Part shown: piece after piece, positions 1 through 7,954 of the stretch | Layout: each line of letters begins with the position of its first letter | How positions within the stretch are numbered: the first letter of the stretch is position 1 | From: Streptomyces sp. G44 | Lineage (GTDB): Bacteria; Actinomycetota; Actinomycetes; Streptomycetales; Streptomycetaceae | NCBI RefSeq assembly: GCF_016905445.1 | Contig: NZ_JAFEXF010000021.1 | Location: 1-60,191 of the forward strand | DNA length: 60,191 nt | Direction: 5' to 3' | Notes under the pieces: model-generated | Seen by the model: the letters and a program-made list of their open reading frames with translations, nothing else | Databases searched by the model: none | Told to the model about the DNA's origin: nothing | Position numbers and translations under genes: made by a program

Positions 1-512
1 CCGCGGCCCCGGCCTCCCGGGCGGGGGCCGGGGGGGGGGCGAGGGCCCGGGGGGGCGCGCCCTTGTCGGGCAGGGCGGGCAGGCCGCGCAGACCCGTCTG
101 GGGTTCGGCGGGGTCCGCGCCCTTGGTGGTGGGGAGCATGGGCCGATCGTCTCCCGAGAGGGCGGGGGCGGTCGACGGGGCGGGGATGGACGGGACCTGC
201 CCGCGCGGCGAGGACCCCGCCGCGCCGCCGGTGGCGGGGGCACCCAACGGTCGTCCCAAGCGCGCGGGTCACCCGTGTCACGGCCGACTTCGGCAGGGTC
301 GTGCACGAGGTCGGCCCCGAGTGTCCGCGCATGCGCGGAGGGCGGTGACGGCGACCGCTGGACGACGGGACCGTGCCATGACGGCCCGGAACGCCCCGCA
401 GTGCCCTTCGGCGAGCTGTCCGCCATCCCGGCGACCGGCCACCGCCGCACCCCGGCGGACAGGTGTCAACCAAGCGTTGACACTCACCGAACTGTCAACC
501 TAAGGTTGCCAC
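1..512. other. Non-coding stretch before the Clp-N gene
   Basis: I see no credible gene here. The first 60 bases are long G and C runs, and the open frames that cross the region translate to Arg/Ala/Pro/Gly-rich low-complexity protein with no domain. The last 50 bases hold the promoter and palindromes described separately. The window may begin in the intergenic region after an upstream gene. Confidence 0.6.
463..508 (+). promoter_or_regulatory. Leaderless promoter with two nested palindromes
   Basis: A near-consensus promoter is visible: -35 TTGACA at 477-482, an 18-base spacer, and -10 TAAGGT at 501-506. This puts the transcription start at about 513, which is the A of the next ATG, so the mRNA should be leaderless. 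Two inverted repeats overlap it: GTGTCAAC-N5-GTTGACAC (463-483), covering the -35, and CAACCT-A-AGGTTG (496-508), covering the -10. Repressor binding to both would block polymerase. The regulator is not identifiable from sequence. Confidence 0.65.
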
Positions 513-1253
513 ATGACGCGATCCGACAGCACTCCCCCGCCGCCCACGGTCCGCCTCGACGACCTGATCGAAGCCATCAAGAAGGTCCACACCGACGCCC
601 TCGACCAGCTCTCCGACGCGGTCATCGCCGCCGACCACCTCGGCGACGTGGCCGACCATCTCATCGGCCACTTCGTGGACCAGGCGCGCCGCTCCGGCGC
701 GTCCTGGACCGACATCGGCAAGAGCATGGGCGTCACCCGGCAGGCCGCCCAGAAGCGGTTCGTGCCCAAGAAGCCGGGCGAGACGAGCGACCTCGATCCC
801 AGCCAGGGCTTCAGCCGCTTCACCCCCCGGGCCAAGAGCATCCTGATGGCCGCGCACAACGAGGCCAAGGGCGCCCAGCACGACGAGATCCGCACCGAGC
901 ACCTCGTCCTCGGCCTGCTCGGCGAGCCCGAGGGCCTCGCCGCCAAGGCGATCACCGCGCAGGGCGTCTCCCTGGAGGACGTGCGCCGGGCCGCCCTGGA
1001 CGCGCTGCCCGCGACGGCCGCCGAGGTGCCCGAGCTCGTGCCGTACGACGCGGGGGCCCGCAAGGTGCTCGAACTGACTTTCCGTGAGGCTTTGCGCCTC
1101 GGTCACAACCACATCGGCACCGAGCACATCCTGCTCGCCCTCATCGAATTCGAGGACGGTCAGGGGCCGCTCACCGGCCTCGGCGTCGACAAGGCGGAGA
1201 TCACGGCCGCGATCACCGAGTTCCTCCGGAATGTCGGTTCCACCACTGCCTGA
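513..1253 (+). CDS. HTH and Clp N-terminal (double Clp-N) domain protein
   Basis: A 246-residue cytoplasmic protein. Residues ~1-85 carry a helix-turn-helix-like segment (ASWTDIGKSMGVTRQAAQKRF), and residues ~100-240 hold two Clp-N repeats, each with a TEHLVLGLL or TEHILLALI signature. There is no AAA+ module, so it is not a chaperone itself. Clp-N domains bind adaptors or substrates of ClpC/ClpA. Stand-alone versions like this are common in Streptomyces and have no settled function; a DNA-binding regulator or Clp adaptor is plausible. The ATG start sits exactly at the predicted transcription start, so no Shine-Dalgarno is expected. Confidence 0.85.
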   Translation: MTRSDSTPPPPTVRLDDLIEAIKKVHTDALDQLSDAVIAADHLGDVADHLIGHFVDQARRSGASWTDIGKSMGVTRQAAQKRFVPKKPGETSDLDPSQGFSRFTPRAKSILMAAHNEAKGAQHDEIRTEHLVLGLLGEPEGLAAKAITAQGVSLEDVRRAALDALPATAAEVPELVPYDAGARKVLELTFREALRLGHNHIGTEHILLALIEFEDGQGPLTGLGVDKAEITAAITEFLRNVGSTTA

Positions 1254-1285
1254 TTGCCCGTCAAATAGCGTGGTGCGGACGCCCG

Positions 1286-1314
1286 TTGACAGTCGGGACA
1301 GGTCTCCCTAGTGT
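1286..1314 (+). promoter_or_regulatory. Promoter of the radical SAM / LuxCE-like operon
   Basis: TTGACA at 1286-1291, a 17-base spacer, and TAGTGT at 1309-1314 match the vegetative sigma consensus well. Transcription should begin near 1321. This rules out the in-frame GTG at 1311 as the start of the next gene and favours GTG 1368. It is the only strong promoter I see for the five co-directional genes up to 7931. Confidence 0.65.
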
Positions 1315-1367
1315 CGCAAGGACCGTCCCGAACAGCGTACGCTCACCCGTCTCGCGTGGGGGGGTCC

Positions 1368-2573
1368 GTGAACAGCACATCTGGTGCCGACGACATCGAC
1401 ATGGCAGCCCCCCAGAACCGTGCGGGACTGCCCCTCGTCAGTCTCGATCAGGCGCACTCACCGCAGAAGGTCCTGGCCCACGGCGAATTGCTCCGGCGGT
1501 TCGTCGCGGGCCTGGAGATCAAGCCGGTCCATATGCGGATCGGCATCATGGGCGCCTGCAACATGCGCTGCGACTTCTGCAACTTCCACTCCCCGAACGA
1601 AGAGCAGTTCTACGACCTGTTCTCGTTCAAGGACTCGATCGCCACCGACAAGGCGGTGACCCTGCTGCGCGAGTTCGCCGCCAACGACGGCCGCGCCGTC
1701 ACCTTCTGCGGCAGCGGCGAGTGCACCATCCACCCGGGCTACACCGACATCTGCCGGGCCGGGCACGCGGCGGGACTGCGCGTCGGGCTGATCACCAACG
1801 GCTCGCGGCTCGGCCGGCCCAAGGTGGCCGACTGCGTCGCCGAGACCCACACCTGGGTCCGCATCGGCCTGAACGCGGGCACGGAAGCCACCTTCGACGA
1901 CATCACCCACGACCGGGAGCAGACCTTCTCGCGGTTCGTCGGAGCGGTCGGCAGGCTCAGGGAGAGTGCCGTCGACCCCGACTTCCGCATCGGCTTCAAC
2001 TACGTGATCACCCTCCGGAATCACCGGGAGATCGTGCGGGCGGCCCATGTCGCCCGGGAATCCGGCGCGCATTACGTGCGTTTCGAGCCGGAGTTCTACA
2101 GCGCGCTCGGCCACGAGACCATCGCGTCCGTGATGCCCGAGATAGCCGAGGCGCTCACCACGGCCGCGGCGCTCTCCACCGAGGCCTTCGAGGTGTCGGT
2201 GCCGAAACTGGACCGCGGACCGATGGACCAGGTCGAGGAGGTCGAGGGCGACTTCGAGCACTGCCACTACAGCCGTTTCGTCACGGCGGTCGGCGCCGAC
2301 GGCAATCTCTACCCGTGCCCGCAGGTCCACCTCAACAGCCGTTATCTGATCGGCAACGTGGTGGAGCAGGGGTACGCCGAGGTCCTCGAAGGCGGCCCGC
2401 GCGCCGCATGGGAAGCCTCGAACCCGCGCAGGACCGACCTGTGCAAATCATGTTTCTATCGCCCGCAGAACGAACTCCTGGAACTTCTCAGACGCGGCCG
2501 GATCAGACTGGACGAGGCGCTGGACGCGTACGCGCTGGAAGCCCCCGGCACCCTGCACGGCGATTTCGTCTGA
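1368..2573 (+). CDS. Radical SAM/SPASM-type enzyme
   Basis: A 401-residue enzyme. The [4Fe-4S] cluster motif CNMRCDFC (C64, C68, C71) follows the IGIMGA strand and gives the S-adenosylmethionine-cleaving radical SAM core. A C-terminal auxiliary-cluster region has Cys at about 299, 317, 359 and 362 (DLCKSC), as in SPASM/twitch enzymes. Substrate unknown. GTG 1368 is chosen because it lies downstream of the predicted transcription start and has a G-rich ribosome site; ATG 1401 is an alternative. First gene of an operon with PLP, acyl-reductase and adenylating enzymes. No RiPP precursor is evident beside it, so a small-molecule role is more likely than peptide maturation. Confidence 0.8.
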   Translation: MNSTSGADDIDMAAPQNRAGLPLVSLDQAHSPQKVLAHGELLRRFVAGLEIKPVHMRIGIMGACNMRCDFCNFHSPNEEQFYDLFSFKDSIATDKAVTLLREFAANDGRAVTFCGSGECTIHPGYTDICRAGHAAGLRVGLITNGSRLGRPKVADCVAETHTWVRIGLNAGTEATFDDITHDREQTFSRFVGAVGRLRESAVDPDFRIGFNYVITLRNHREIVRAAHVARESGAHYVRFEPEFYSALGHETIASVMPEIAEALTTAAALSTEAFEVSVPKLDRGPMDQVEEVEGDFEHCHYSRFVTAVGADGNLYPCPQVHLNSRYLIGNVVEQGYAEVLEGGPRAAWEASNPRRTDLCKSCFYRPQNELLELLRRGRIRLDEALDAYALEAPGTLHGDFV

Positions 2574-2582
2574 GCCCCGCGG

Positions 2583-4706
2583 ATGCAGAGCCACCACCTC
2601 CGCCGGCTCCTCGTCACCGAACCCTCCCTGCGCCACACGGCCTCCGCCACCGCCGTAGGACGTGTGGCCCATGCCGCGCGACTCCGGTCCGTGGTCGCGC
2701 GGTTGGCCCGTGTCGAGCACGCGCCTCTCCTCGTCACCGAGACCCGTGCCTCGGTGCGCGACGGCCTGCACCGCGAGCGGCTGGTCCTCGACTCGCCCCT
2801 GCGCGGCCCCTTCCCCGGCACCCTCCTCGCGCCGCCCGGCGTGACGCGCGGCCCCGCCGTCCTGGTCCTCGGCGGCCGCAACGCCCGCCTGGACCAGCTC
2901 ACCGGCGACGTACCGCCGGACCACCCCGACCGCAACGTCGCGGAGCACCTGGCGCGGGCGGGGTTCGTCACGCTCTCCTTCGACCACGGCATCGGCGGCG
3001 GGCTCGACGAGGAGCGCCGGGCCGGCCGCGACGAGGGGACCCTGCTGGCCCACGCCTTCGCGCTGACCGGACGTTCCCTGCTCGGCGCGCTCGTCGGTGA
3101 CGCCCTGGGCGCACTCGACGTACTGGCGGCGCATCCGCTCGTCGACCCCGGCCGGCTCGGCCTGTTCGGTCACAGCCTCGGCGCGGCGGTCGCCCTGCAC
3201 GCCGCCCTGCTGGCACCCCGCGAGGCCCTCCCGCTCTGCGCGGCGAGCCACCTCGGCAGCTATCAGGCCCTGTACGCACGGCTGTTGACCGGGCATGAGG
3301 GCGCGGCGCTCCCCGGCATCCTCGAGTACGCCGACCTCGCCGACCTGTACTCCGCGCTCGCCCCGGCGCCCCTCCAGCTCCAGTACGGCACCGCCGACGC
3401 CCACCTGGAGCCGGCCGACGCGCGCGCGGCGGCGGACACGGTCCGCGCGGCGTTCGCGGCGGCGGGCGCCCCCGTGGAGATCCACGAACTGGCCATGGGC
3501 CACGGCACGCACGTCGGCCACGCGGCGAACTTCTTCGCGCGCTCCCTGGCCGGCGACGCGGTCACGGCATGTGACGTGCCCGCCCAGCGCATCCGCTTCG
3601 AGGTGTCCGAGCGGCGGGCCGTGCTCGACCGCGTCGACGCCGCGCTCGCCTCGGGCGTGCTCACCCAGGGCCCGCAGGTCGCGCGCTTCGAGGAGCTGGC
3701 ACGCACCTGGACCGGCACGGAGACGGTGGCCGTCGCGTCGGGCTCGGCGGCCCTGGAGATCGCGCTGCGGATCGTCGGCGTGGCGGGCCGCACCGTGCTC
3801 GTGCCGGTCAACACGTTCTTCGCCACGGCCGCCTCTGCGGTGCGCGCGGGCGCGGCCGTCCGCTTCGTCGACATCGAGCCGGACGGCCTCGGCATGGACC
3901 CGGACGCGCTGCGGGCGGCCCTCGACCGGCACCCCGACACGGCCGTCGTGCTGCCGGTGCACATCGGCGGCATCGTCTCGCCCGCGCTGCACGCGGTCCT
4001 CGCCCACTGCCACGAGCGCGGCGTCCCCGTCGTGGAGGACGCGGCGCACGCCTTCGGCGCCACGCTCGACGGACGCCCGGCGGGGAGCTTCGGCCGGTTC
4101 GGCGCCTTCTCGTTCTTCCCCACCAAGGTCGCCGTCAGCGGCGACGGAGGGCTGCTGTCCGCCGCCCTGCCGGACGACCTGGAACAGGTGCGGCGCTGGC
4201 GCGACCACGGCAAGAGCGCACAGGGCTCCACCCTCCGCGACCGTCCCGGCGGCAACTGGCGCCTGAGCGAACTCCACGCCGCCGTCGGCACGGTCGACCT
4301 GGAGCGCTTCGCGAACACCCTGGCGGCGCGCCGCGAACGGGCGGGCCGGTACGACGCGTTGCTCGCCGACGTCCCGGGAATCCGGCCGCACGCCGTGCCC
4401 GACGGATCGGACAGCAACTTCTACAAGTACCTGGCCCACCTCGTCCCCGACGGGGCTCTCGACCGCACGCCGCTGAAGAAGCGGCTGCGGGAGCGGCACG
4501 GCGTGTCCCTCGCCGGTGAGGTCTACGACCATCTGCTCTGCGACCACCCGTACTTCACCAGGAGCGGCCGGCCTGGCCGCGCCGACGGGCCGTTCGAGCG
4601 GGCCCGCCGGTTCGCCCGTCACCACATCGCCCTGCCGCTGTACCCGTCCCTCACGGAGGCCGAGCAGCTCCGGGTGGTCGCCGCGCTCCGCAGCGAGCTG
4701 CCGTGA
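2583..4706 (+). CDS. Alpha/beta-hydrolase - DegT/DnrJ-type aminotransferase fusion
   Basis: A 707-residue two-domain protein. Residues ~50-325 are an alpha/beta-hydrolase of the dienelactone-hydrolase/peptidase type: nucleophile elbow GHSLG (Ser198), likely acid in YGTAD (~272), likely His in AMGHG (~307). Residues ~335-707 are a DegT/DnrJ/EryC1/StrS PLP aminotransferase: VASGSAAL, VVEDAAHAFG (PLP-binding Asp486), and FFPTK with Schiff-base Lys515. The two domains are normally separate proteins. The reading frame is uninterrupted between them, so the fusion is real in this sequence. The aminotransferase half probably aminates a carbonyl; the hydrolase half may release an ester, amide or thioester. 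Stop overlaps the next start (GTGA). Confidence 0.8.
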   Translation: MQSHHLRRLLVTEPSLRHTASATAVGRVAHAARLRSVVARLARVEHAPLLVTETRASVRDGLHRERLVLDSPLRGPFPGTLLAPPGVTRGPAVLVLGGRNARLDQLTGDVPPDHPDRNVAEHLARAGFVTLSFDHGIGGGLDEERRAGRDEGTLLAHAFALTGRSLLGALVGDALGALDVLAAHPLVDPGRLGLFGHSLGAAVALHAALLAPREALPLCAASHLGSYQALYARLLTGHEGAALPGILEYADLADLYSALAPAPLQLQYGTADAHLEPADARAAADTVRAAFAAAGAPVEIHELAMGHGTHVGHAANFFARSLAGDAVTACDVPAQRIRFEVSERRAVLDRVDAALASGVLTQGPQVARFEELARTWTGTETVAVASGSAALEIALRIVGVAGRTVLVPVNTFFATAASAVRAGAAVRFVDIEPDGLGMDPDALRAALDRHPDTAVVLPVHIGGIVSPALHAVLAHCHERGVPVVEDAAHAFGATLDGRPAGSFGRFGAFSFFPTKVAVSGDGGLLSAALPDDLEQVRRWRDHGKSAQGSTLRDRPGGNWRLSELHAAVGTVDLERFANTLAARRERAGRYDALLADVPGIRPHAVPDGSDSNFYKYLAHLVPDGALDRTPLKKRLRERHGVSLAGEVYDHLLCDHPYFTRSGRPGRADGPFERARRFARHHIALPLYPSLTEAEQLRVVAALRSELP

Positions 4707-5872
4707 CGGCGGTGGTCTCCGCCTTCCGCAGAGGCGAGTGGCGGACATCCCTGGACACCGCCGCGCTGCCGGGCACGGGAGGCGCCGCGTACGGCCTCGC
4801 GCTGGTCCCGGAGATCGTCGCGCACGCCGACCGGCGGTGGTGGGACATCACCCGCACCACCCTGACCCCGCTCACCGACCGCCGTGAACTGCTCAGCGAT
4901 GCGGTGGAGTTGTTTGGCCGCGGCACCGTCACGGTCGGCGGTGTCGGCGCGCAGGACGCCGACGGTTTCCGCGCGGCGCTGTGGAGCACCGCCGGGCTGC
5001 CGGGCCCGCTGGTGGACCGCTGGTGCGCGATGCTGCGCGAGGGGCCGTGGAAGCGGGGCGGGGAGCCGGTGCCCGACGACCGGCTGAGCCTGGTCTCGCT
5101 GCCGGGCAACACGTTCACCTGCCTGGACTCCGTCCTCGTCGAGGCCGAGCGCTCGGCAGCCGTCTGGGTCCGGCCGAGCCAGCGCGAGCCGCTCTCCGCG
5201 GCGCGGCTCGTCGCCGCGTTGCTCGCCGTCGGCTGGCCCGCCACCCGCATCGGCCTCTATCCGTCCGAACAGTGCGCCCTGCACGGCCTGTTGCGGCTCA
5301 CGGACCGGCACGTCGTGTACGGCGGCGCGGGCCTCGCCGCGTCGGTCCGCGGCACGGAGTCGCTCACCCTGCACGGGTCGGGCCGCGGCTGTGCCCTGGT
5401 GCCGCCCGGCATGCCCGTCGAGGCGGCCGTCGACTGGCTGCTGCCCCTGATCGCGGCTGACTCCGGGCGGTTCTGCGCCAACGTACGCACTGTCGTCTGC
5501 ACGGACACCTCCCAGAGCCGCACCCTGGCGTCCTCCCTCGCCGCCGCGCTCGACGCCGTCCCGCCGGACCCGGCCGCCCGTGACTGGCCGCTCACCGTCT
5601 TCCGCGAACCGGACGCGGCACACCGTGCGCTGCGTTCCGTCCATGAGCGCATGCGTCCGGACGACCGCATGCTCACCCGCCGTGCCCCCCTCACCGAGGT
5701 CGACGGCGCCCCGTGCGTGCTGCCCCGCCTCGTACACCTCCATGCGTACGAGGGCCATCCCCTGGTCGGCCACGAGGTTCCCTTCCCCTTCGCCGCCGTC
5801 CTCGCCGCGACGCCCGGGGCGGTGGGCGACATCACCACCGGGTCCCTGTTCGTGCACCGCCCAGCGAAGTGA
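4703..5872 (+). CDS. LuxC-like acyl-CoA/acyl-protein reductase (ALDH superfamily)
   Basis: A 389-residue protein with weak but patterned similarity to the aldehyde-dehydrogenase superfamily, closest in layout to LuxC acyl reductases. A nucleotide-binding stretch (SLPGNTFTCLDSVL, then AAVWVRPSQREP) lies at ~131-163, and a catalytic-Cys segment (GRFCANVRTVV, Cys258) follows. LuxC takes an acyl group on the Cys and reduces it with NADPH to an aldehyde. The next gene encodes a LuxE/phenylacetate-CoA-ligase-like adenylating enzyme, which strengthens the assignment. It starts at GTG 4703, overlapping the previous stop by four bases. An uncharacterised ALDH relative with another acyl donor remains possible. 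Confidence 0.55.
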   Translation: MTAVVSAFRRGEWRTSLDTAALPGTGGAAYGLALVPEIVAHADRRWWDITRTTLTPLTDRRELLSDAVELFGRGTVTVGGVGAQDADGFRAALWSTAGLPGPLVDRWCAMLREGPWKRGGEPVPDDRLSLVSLPGNTFTCLDSVLVEAERSAAVWVRPSQREPLSAARLVAALLAVGWPATRIGLYPSEQCALHGLLRLTDRHVVYGGAGLAASVRGTESLTLHGSGRGCALVPPGMPVEAAVDWLLPLIAADSGRFCANVRTVVCTDTSQSRTLASSLAAALDAVPPDPAARDWPLTVFREPDAAHRALRSVHERMRPDDRMLTRRAPLTEVDGAPCVLPRLVHLHAYEGHPLVGHEVPFPFAAVLAATPGAVGDITTGSLFVHRPAK

Positions 5873-5881
5873 GGCCCTCGT

Positions 5882-7033
5882 ATGACCACCTCCCGCCCGC
5901 CGACCGCCCTCGGCACTCTGGCCGACACACTCATCGACACGCTGCGCACACGTGTGCCGGAGCTGGGCGTGGACCTCGACACCTGGACGCGCCGGATGAT
6001 GCGCTGGCACTTCGGCCCCGACACGGCGAGCCCGTTCTGGGCCGCCCGGCGCGCGACGCTCGGCTTCGACCCCCTCAAGGACGTCGACGGCTTCGCCGCG
6101 CTGGAGCTCTTCGGCCTCTTCGACAAGGCCGGCCTGCGCGCCGCGCACGCCCGCGACCTCCTCCCCCGCGGCTACCGCGACCGCCCCTTCCGCGTCTTCG
6201 AGACCGGCGGCACCACGGGCGCGCCCTGCCGCATCGTCGACGTCACGCGCCTCGCGTACGACGTGGAGATCTACCGCACGGTCCTTGAGGCACGCGGCGT
6301 CGCCGGCGGCGACGTGCTCGCCATGACGCCGAGCGGGCCGCACGCGTACGGGCACTTCGTGGAGGGCCTTGCCGACAGCTGGCGCGGCGCGGTGCACGCC
6401 ATCGACTTCGATCCGCGCTGGGTGAAGGCCGCGCTGCGGGCGGGCGGCGAGGCGGACGCGTACACCGCGCATTTGATCGACCAGACCCTGACCCTGCTGG
6501 CCGCCGAGCGCCCCTCGCTGCTCTTCACCACCGCGCGGCTGCTCCTGGAACTGGCGATGCGGCTGCCGCGCCCGCTGCACACGTACGGCATCCGGGCGGT
6601 GTGCACGGGCGGTACGTCGTGCACCGCCGCCGAGGCCGCGTTCCTGCGCGAGGAGCATCTGCCGGGTGTGCAGTGGATCGACACCTACGGCAACACCCTC
6701 GTCGGGCACGCGCTCCAGGCCGACGTGACGGACGGGGGCGCGGCGGACGGCGTGCCCGCCGGGGCCGGTCACTCCTATCATCTGCCGCCGCCCTTCGCGG
6801 TGCTGCGGGTCGTGGACCCGGCCGACCCGTGGCGCGAGGTCGCCGTCGGTGAGCGCGGCCGGGTACGCGCCACGACGCTCCTGGAAGACCTCTTCCTGCC
6901 GAACCTCCTGGAACGGGACAGCGCGGTCAGGACCGGGCCGCACCCGTGGTTCCCCTGGGACGGGGTCGCCGCGGTGCGGCCCTTCCAGGACGGCGGCGAG
7001 GGCCGCGCCGAGGCCGTGGAAGGCGTCTACTGA
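5882..7033 (+). CDS. Adenylate-forming acyl ligase, LuxE / phenylacetate-CoA-ligase-like
   Basis: A 383-residue ANL-superfamily enzyme. The phosphate-binding loop is ETGGTTGAPC (~107-116). Further family segments are CTGGTSCTAAEAAFL (~240) and a WIDTYGNTLVGHALQ acyl-pocket/adenylate motif. The short length lacks the full C-terminal lid of long acyl-CoA synthetases and matches LuxE acyl-protein synthetases and short phenylacetate-CoA-ligase relatives. Likely role: activate a carboxylic acid as acyl-AMP and hand it to the LuxC-like partner encoded just upstream. GAGG precedes ATG 5882 by a short spacer, and the gap to the upstream gene is nine bases, so the two are translated together. Confidence 0.65.
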   Translation: MTTSRPPTALGTLADTLIDTLRTRVPELGVDLDTWTRRMMRWHFGPDTASPFWAARRATLGFDPLKDVDGFAALELFGLFDKAGLRAAHARDLLPRGYRDRPFRVFETGGTTGAPCRIVDVTRLAYDVEIYRTVLEARGVAGGDVLAMTPSGPHAYGHFVEGLADSWRGAVHAIDFDPRWVKAALRAGGEADAYTAHLIDQTLTLLAAERPSLLFTTARLLLELAMRLPRPLHTYGIRAVCTGGTSCTAAEAAFLREEHLPGVQWIDTYGNTLVGHALQADVTDGGAADGVPAGAGHSYHLPPPFAVLRVVDPADPWREVAVGERGRVRATTLLEDLFLPNLLERDSAVRTGPHPWFPWDGVAAVRPFQDGGEGRAEAVEGVY

Positions 7034-7070
7034 CCGAAGGCGGACCCGGACGGAACGAAGGACGCGCACC

Positions 7071-7931
7071 GTGAACCTGTCGTCGAACGGCGTGCCGATA
7101 CCCCGCACGCCGGATCTCTTCGGCCCGCTGCGCCCCAGCGCGGACCTGCTGCCGCCGAGGGACCCGGCCGCGCTCCGCGCGCGCCTGCGCGCCGACGGCT
7201 ATCTGTACCTGCCGGGGCTGCTCGACCGCTCGGCGGTCCTGCGGCTGCGCGGCCGGTACTTCTCCCTCTTCCCGCCCGGCCTGCTCGCGGCGGGCACCGC
7301 CCCCGAGGACGGGGTCTTCTCCGGCCGGGTGCCCGCCGGGGTCCCGGAGTACGGGGTCGCGGGGCACCCCGCGTACACGTTCGTGCGCTCGGCGGTCTTC
7401 GACCGGTTCGTGGGCGACCCGGCCCTCGCCGCCCTCGCCTCCCTCCTCCTCGGCGCCGAGGCGCGGATGCTGCCGCGCCGCGTCCTGCGCCACTTCCACC
7501 GGGGCACGCGCCGGGCCTCACGCGCCCATGTCGACTTCGACTACATGGACCGGGGTTCGCCGGCCGTCGTCACCCTGTGGATCCCCGTGGGCGACTGCCC
7601 GCCGCGGACCGGTGCGCTCGTCTACCTGGAGGGCTCCCACCGGCTGCCGCCCGAGGCGTACGCGCCGCTGCGCGACCTCACCGACCGGCCGGGCGACCGC
7701 CGCCCGATCTGCCACGACCTGGAGCTGACGGCCCGCACGCTCGGCCGCCGCTGGCTGTGGGCCGACTTCGCGGCGGGCGACGTGATGGTCCACGTGCCGC
7801 GCGTCATCCACGCGTCCCTGGACACCACCACGGACGCGATGCGGCTCTCCGCCGACGTGCGTTTCGTACGCGCCGCCGACACACCCGACCCGCGCTGGCT
7901 GACGCCCTGGTCGGCGGATGACGGGGCGTGA
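7071..7931 (+). CDS. Phytanoyl-CoA dioxygenase (PhyH) family Fe(II)/2-oxoglutarate oxygenase
   Basis: A 286-residue PhyH-family protein. The facial triad is visible as H153-x-D155 (SRAHVDFDY) and H247 (VPRVIHASL), with Arg258 placed to bind 2-oxoglutarate and GALVYLEGSHRLP typical of the fold. Such enzymes hydroxylate, desaturate or halogenate small molecules; the Asp in HxD argues for hydroxylation over halogenation. Start GTG 7071 is chosen over upstream frames because GAAGGA lies 9 bases before it and the fold begins soon after. Last gene of the operon, convergent with the Gfo/Idh gene 23 bases away. Confidence 0.82.
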   Translation: MNLSSNGVPIPRTPDLFGPLRPSADLLPPRDPAALRARLRADGYLYLPGLLDRSAVLRLRGRYFSLFPPGLLAAGTAPEDGVFSGRVPAGVPEYGVAGHPAYTFVRSAVFDRFVGDPALAALASLLLGAEARMLPRRVLRHFHRGTRRASRAHVDFDYMDRGSPAVVTLWIPVGDCPPRTGALVYLEGSHRLPPEAYAPLRDLTDRPGDRRPICHDLELTARTLGRRWLWADFAAGDVMVHVPRVIHASLDTTTDAMRLSADVRFVRAADTPDPRWLTPWSADDGA

Positions 7932-7954
7932 GATCGCAGCAATACGCCCGGTGT

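Noticed and set aside
63..1087. Proteins encoded by the two long overlapping frames before the Clp-N gene
   Set aside because: Arg/Pro/Ala-rich low-complexity translation, no domain, and one frame overlaps the clear Clp-N gene; typical GC-rich shadow frames.
1368..2573. RiPP cluster built on the radical SAM/SPASM gene
   Set aside because: No short precursor-like gene was found on either strand between 1254 and 2583 or just after the operon, and neighbours are small-molecule enzymes.
2448..7108. Very long minus-strand open frames (766 and 829 codons) over the first cluster
   Set aside because: They are antisense shadows of well-supported plus-strand enzymes and have repetitive Arg/Gly/Ala/Val composition without motifs.
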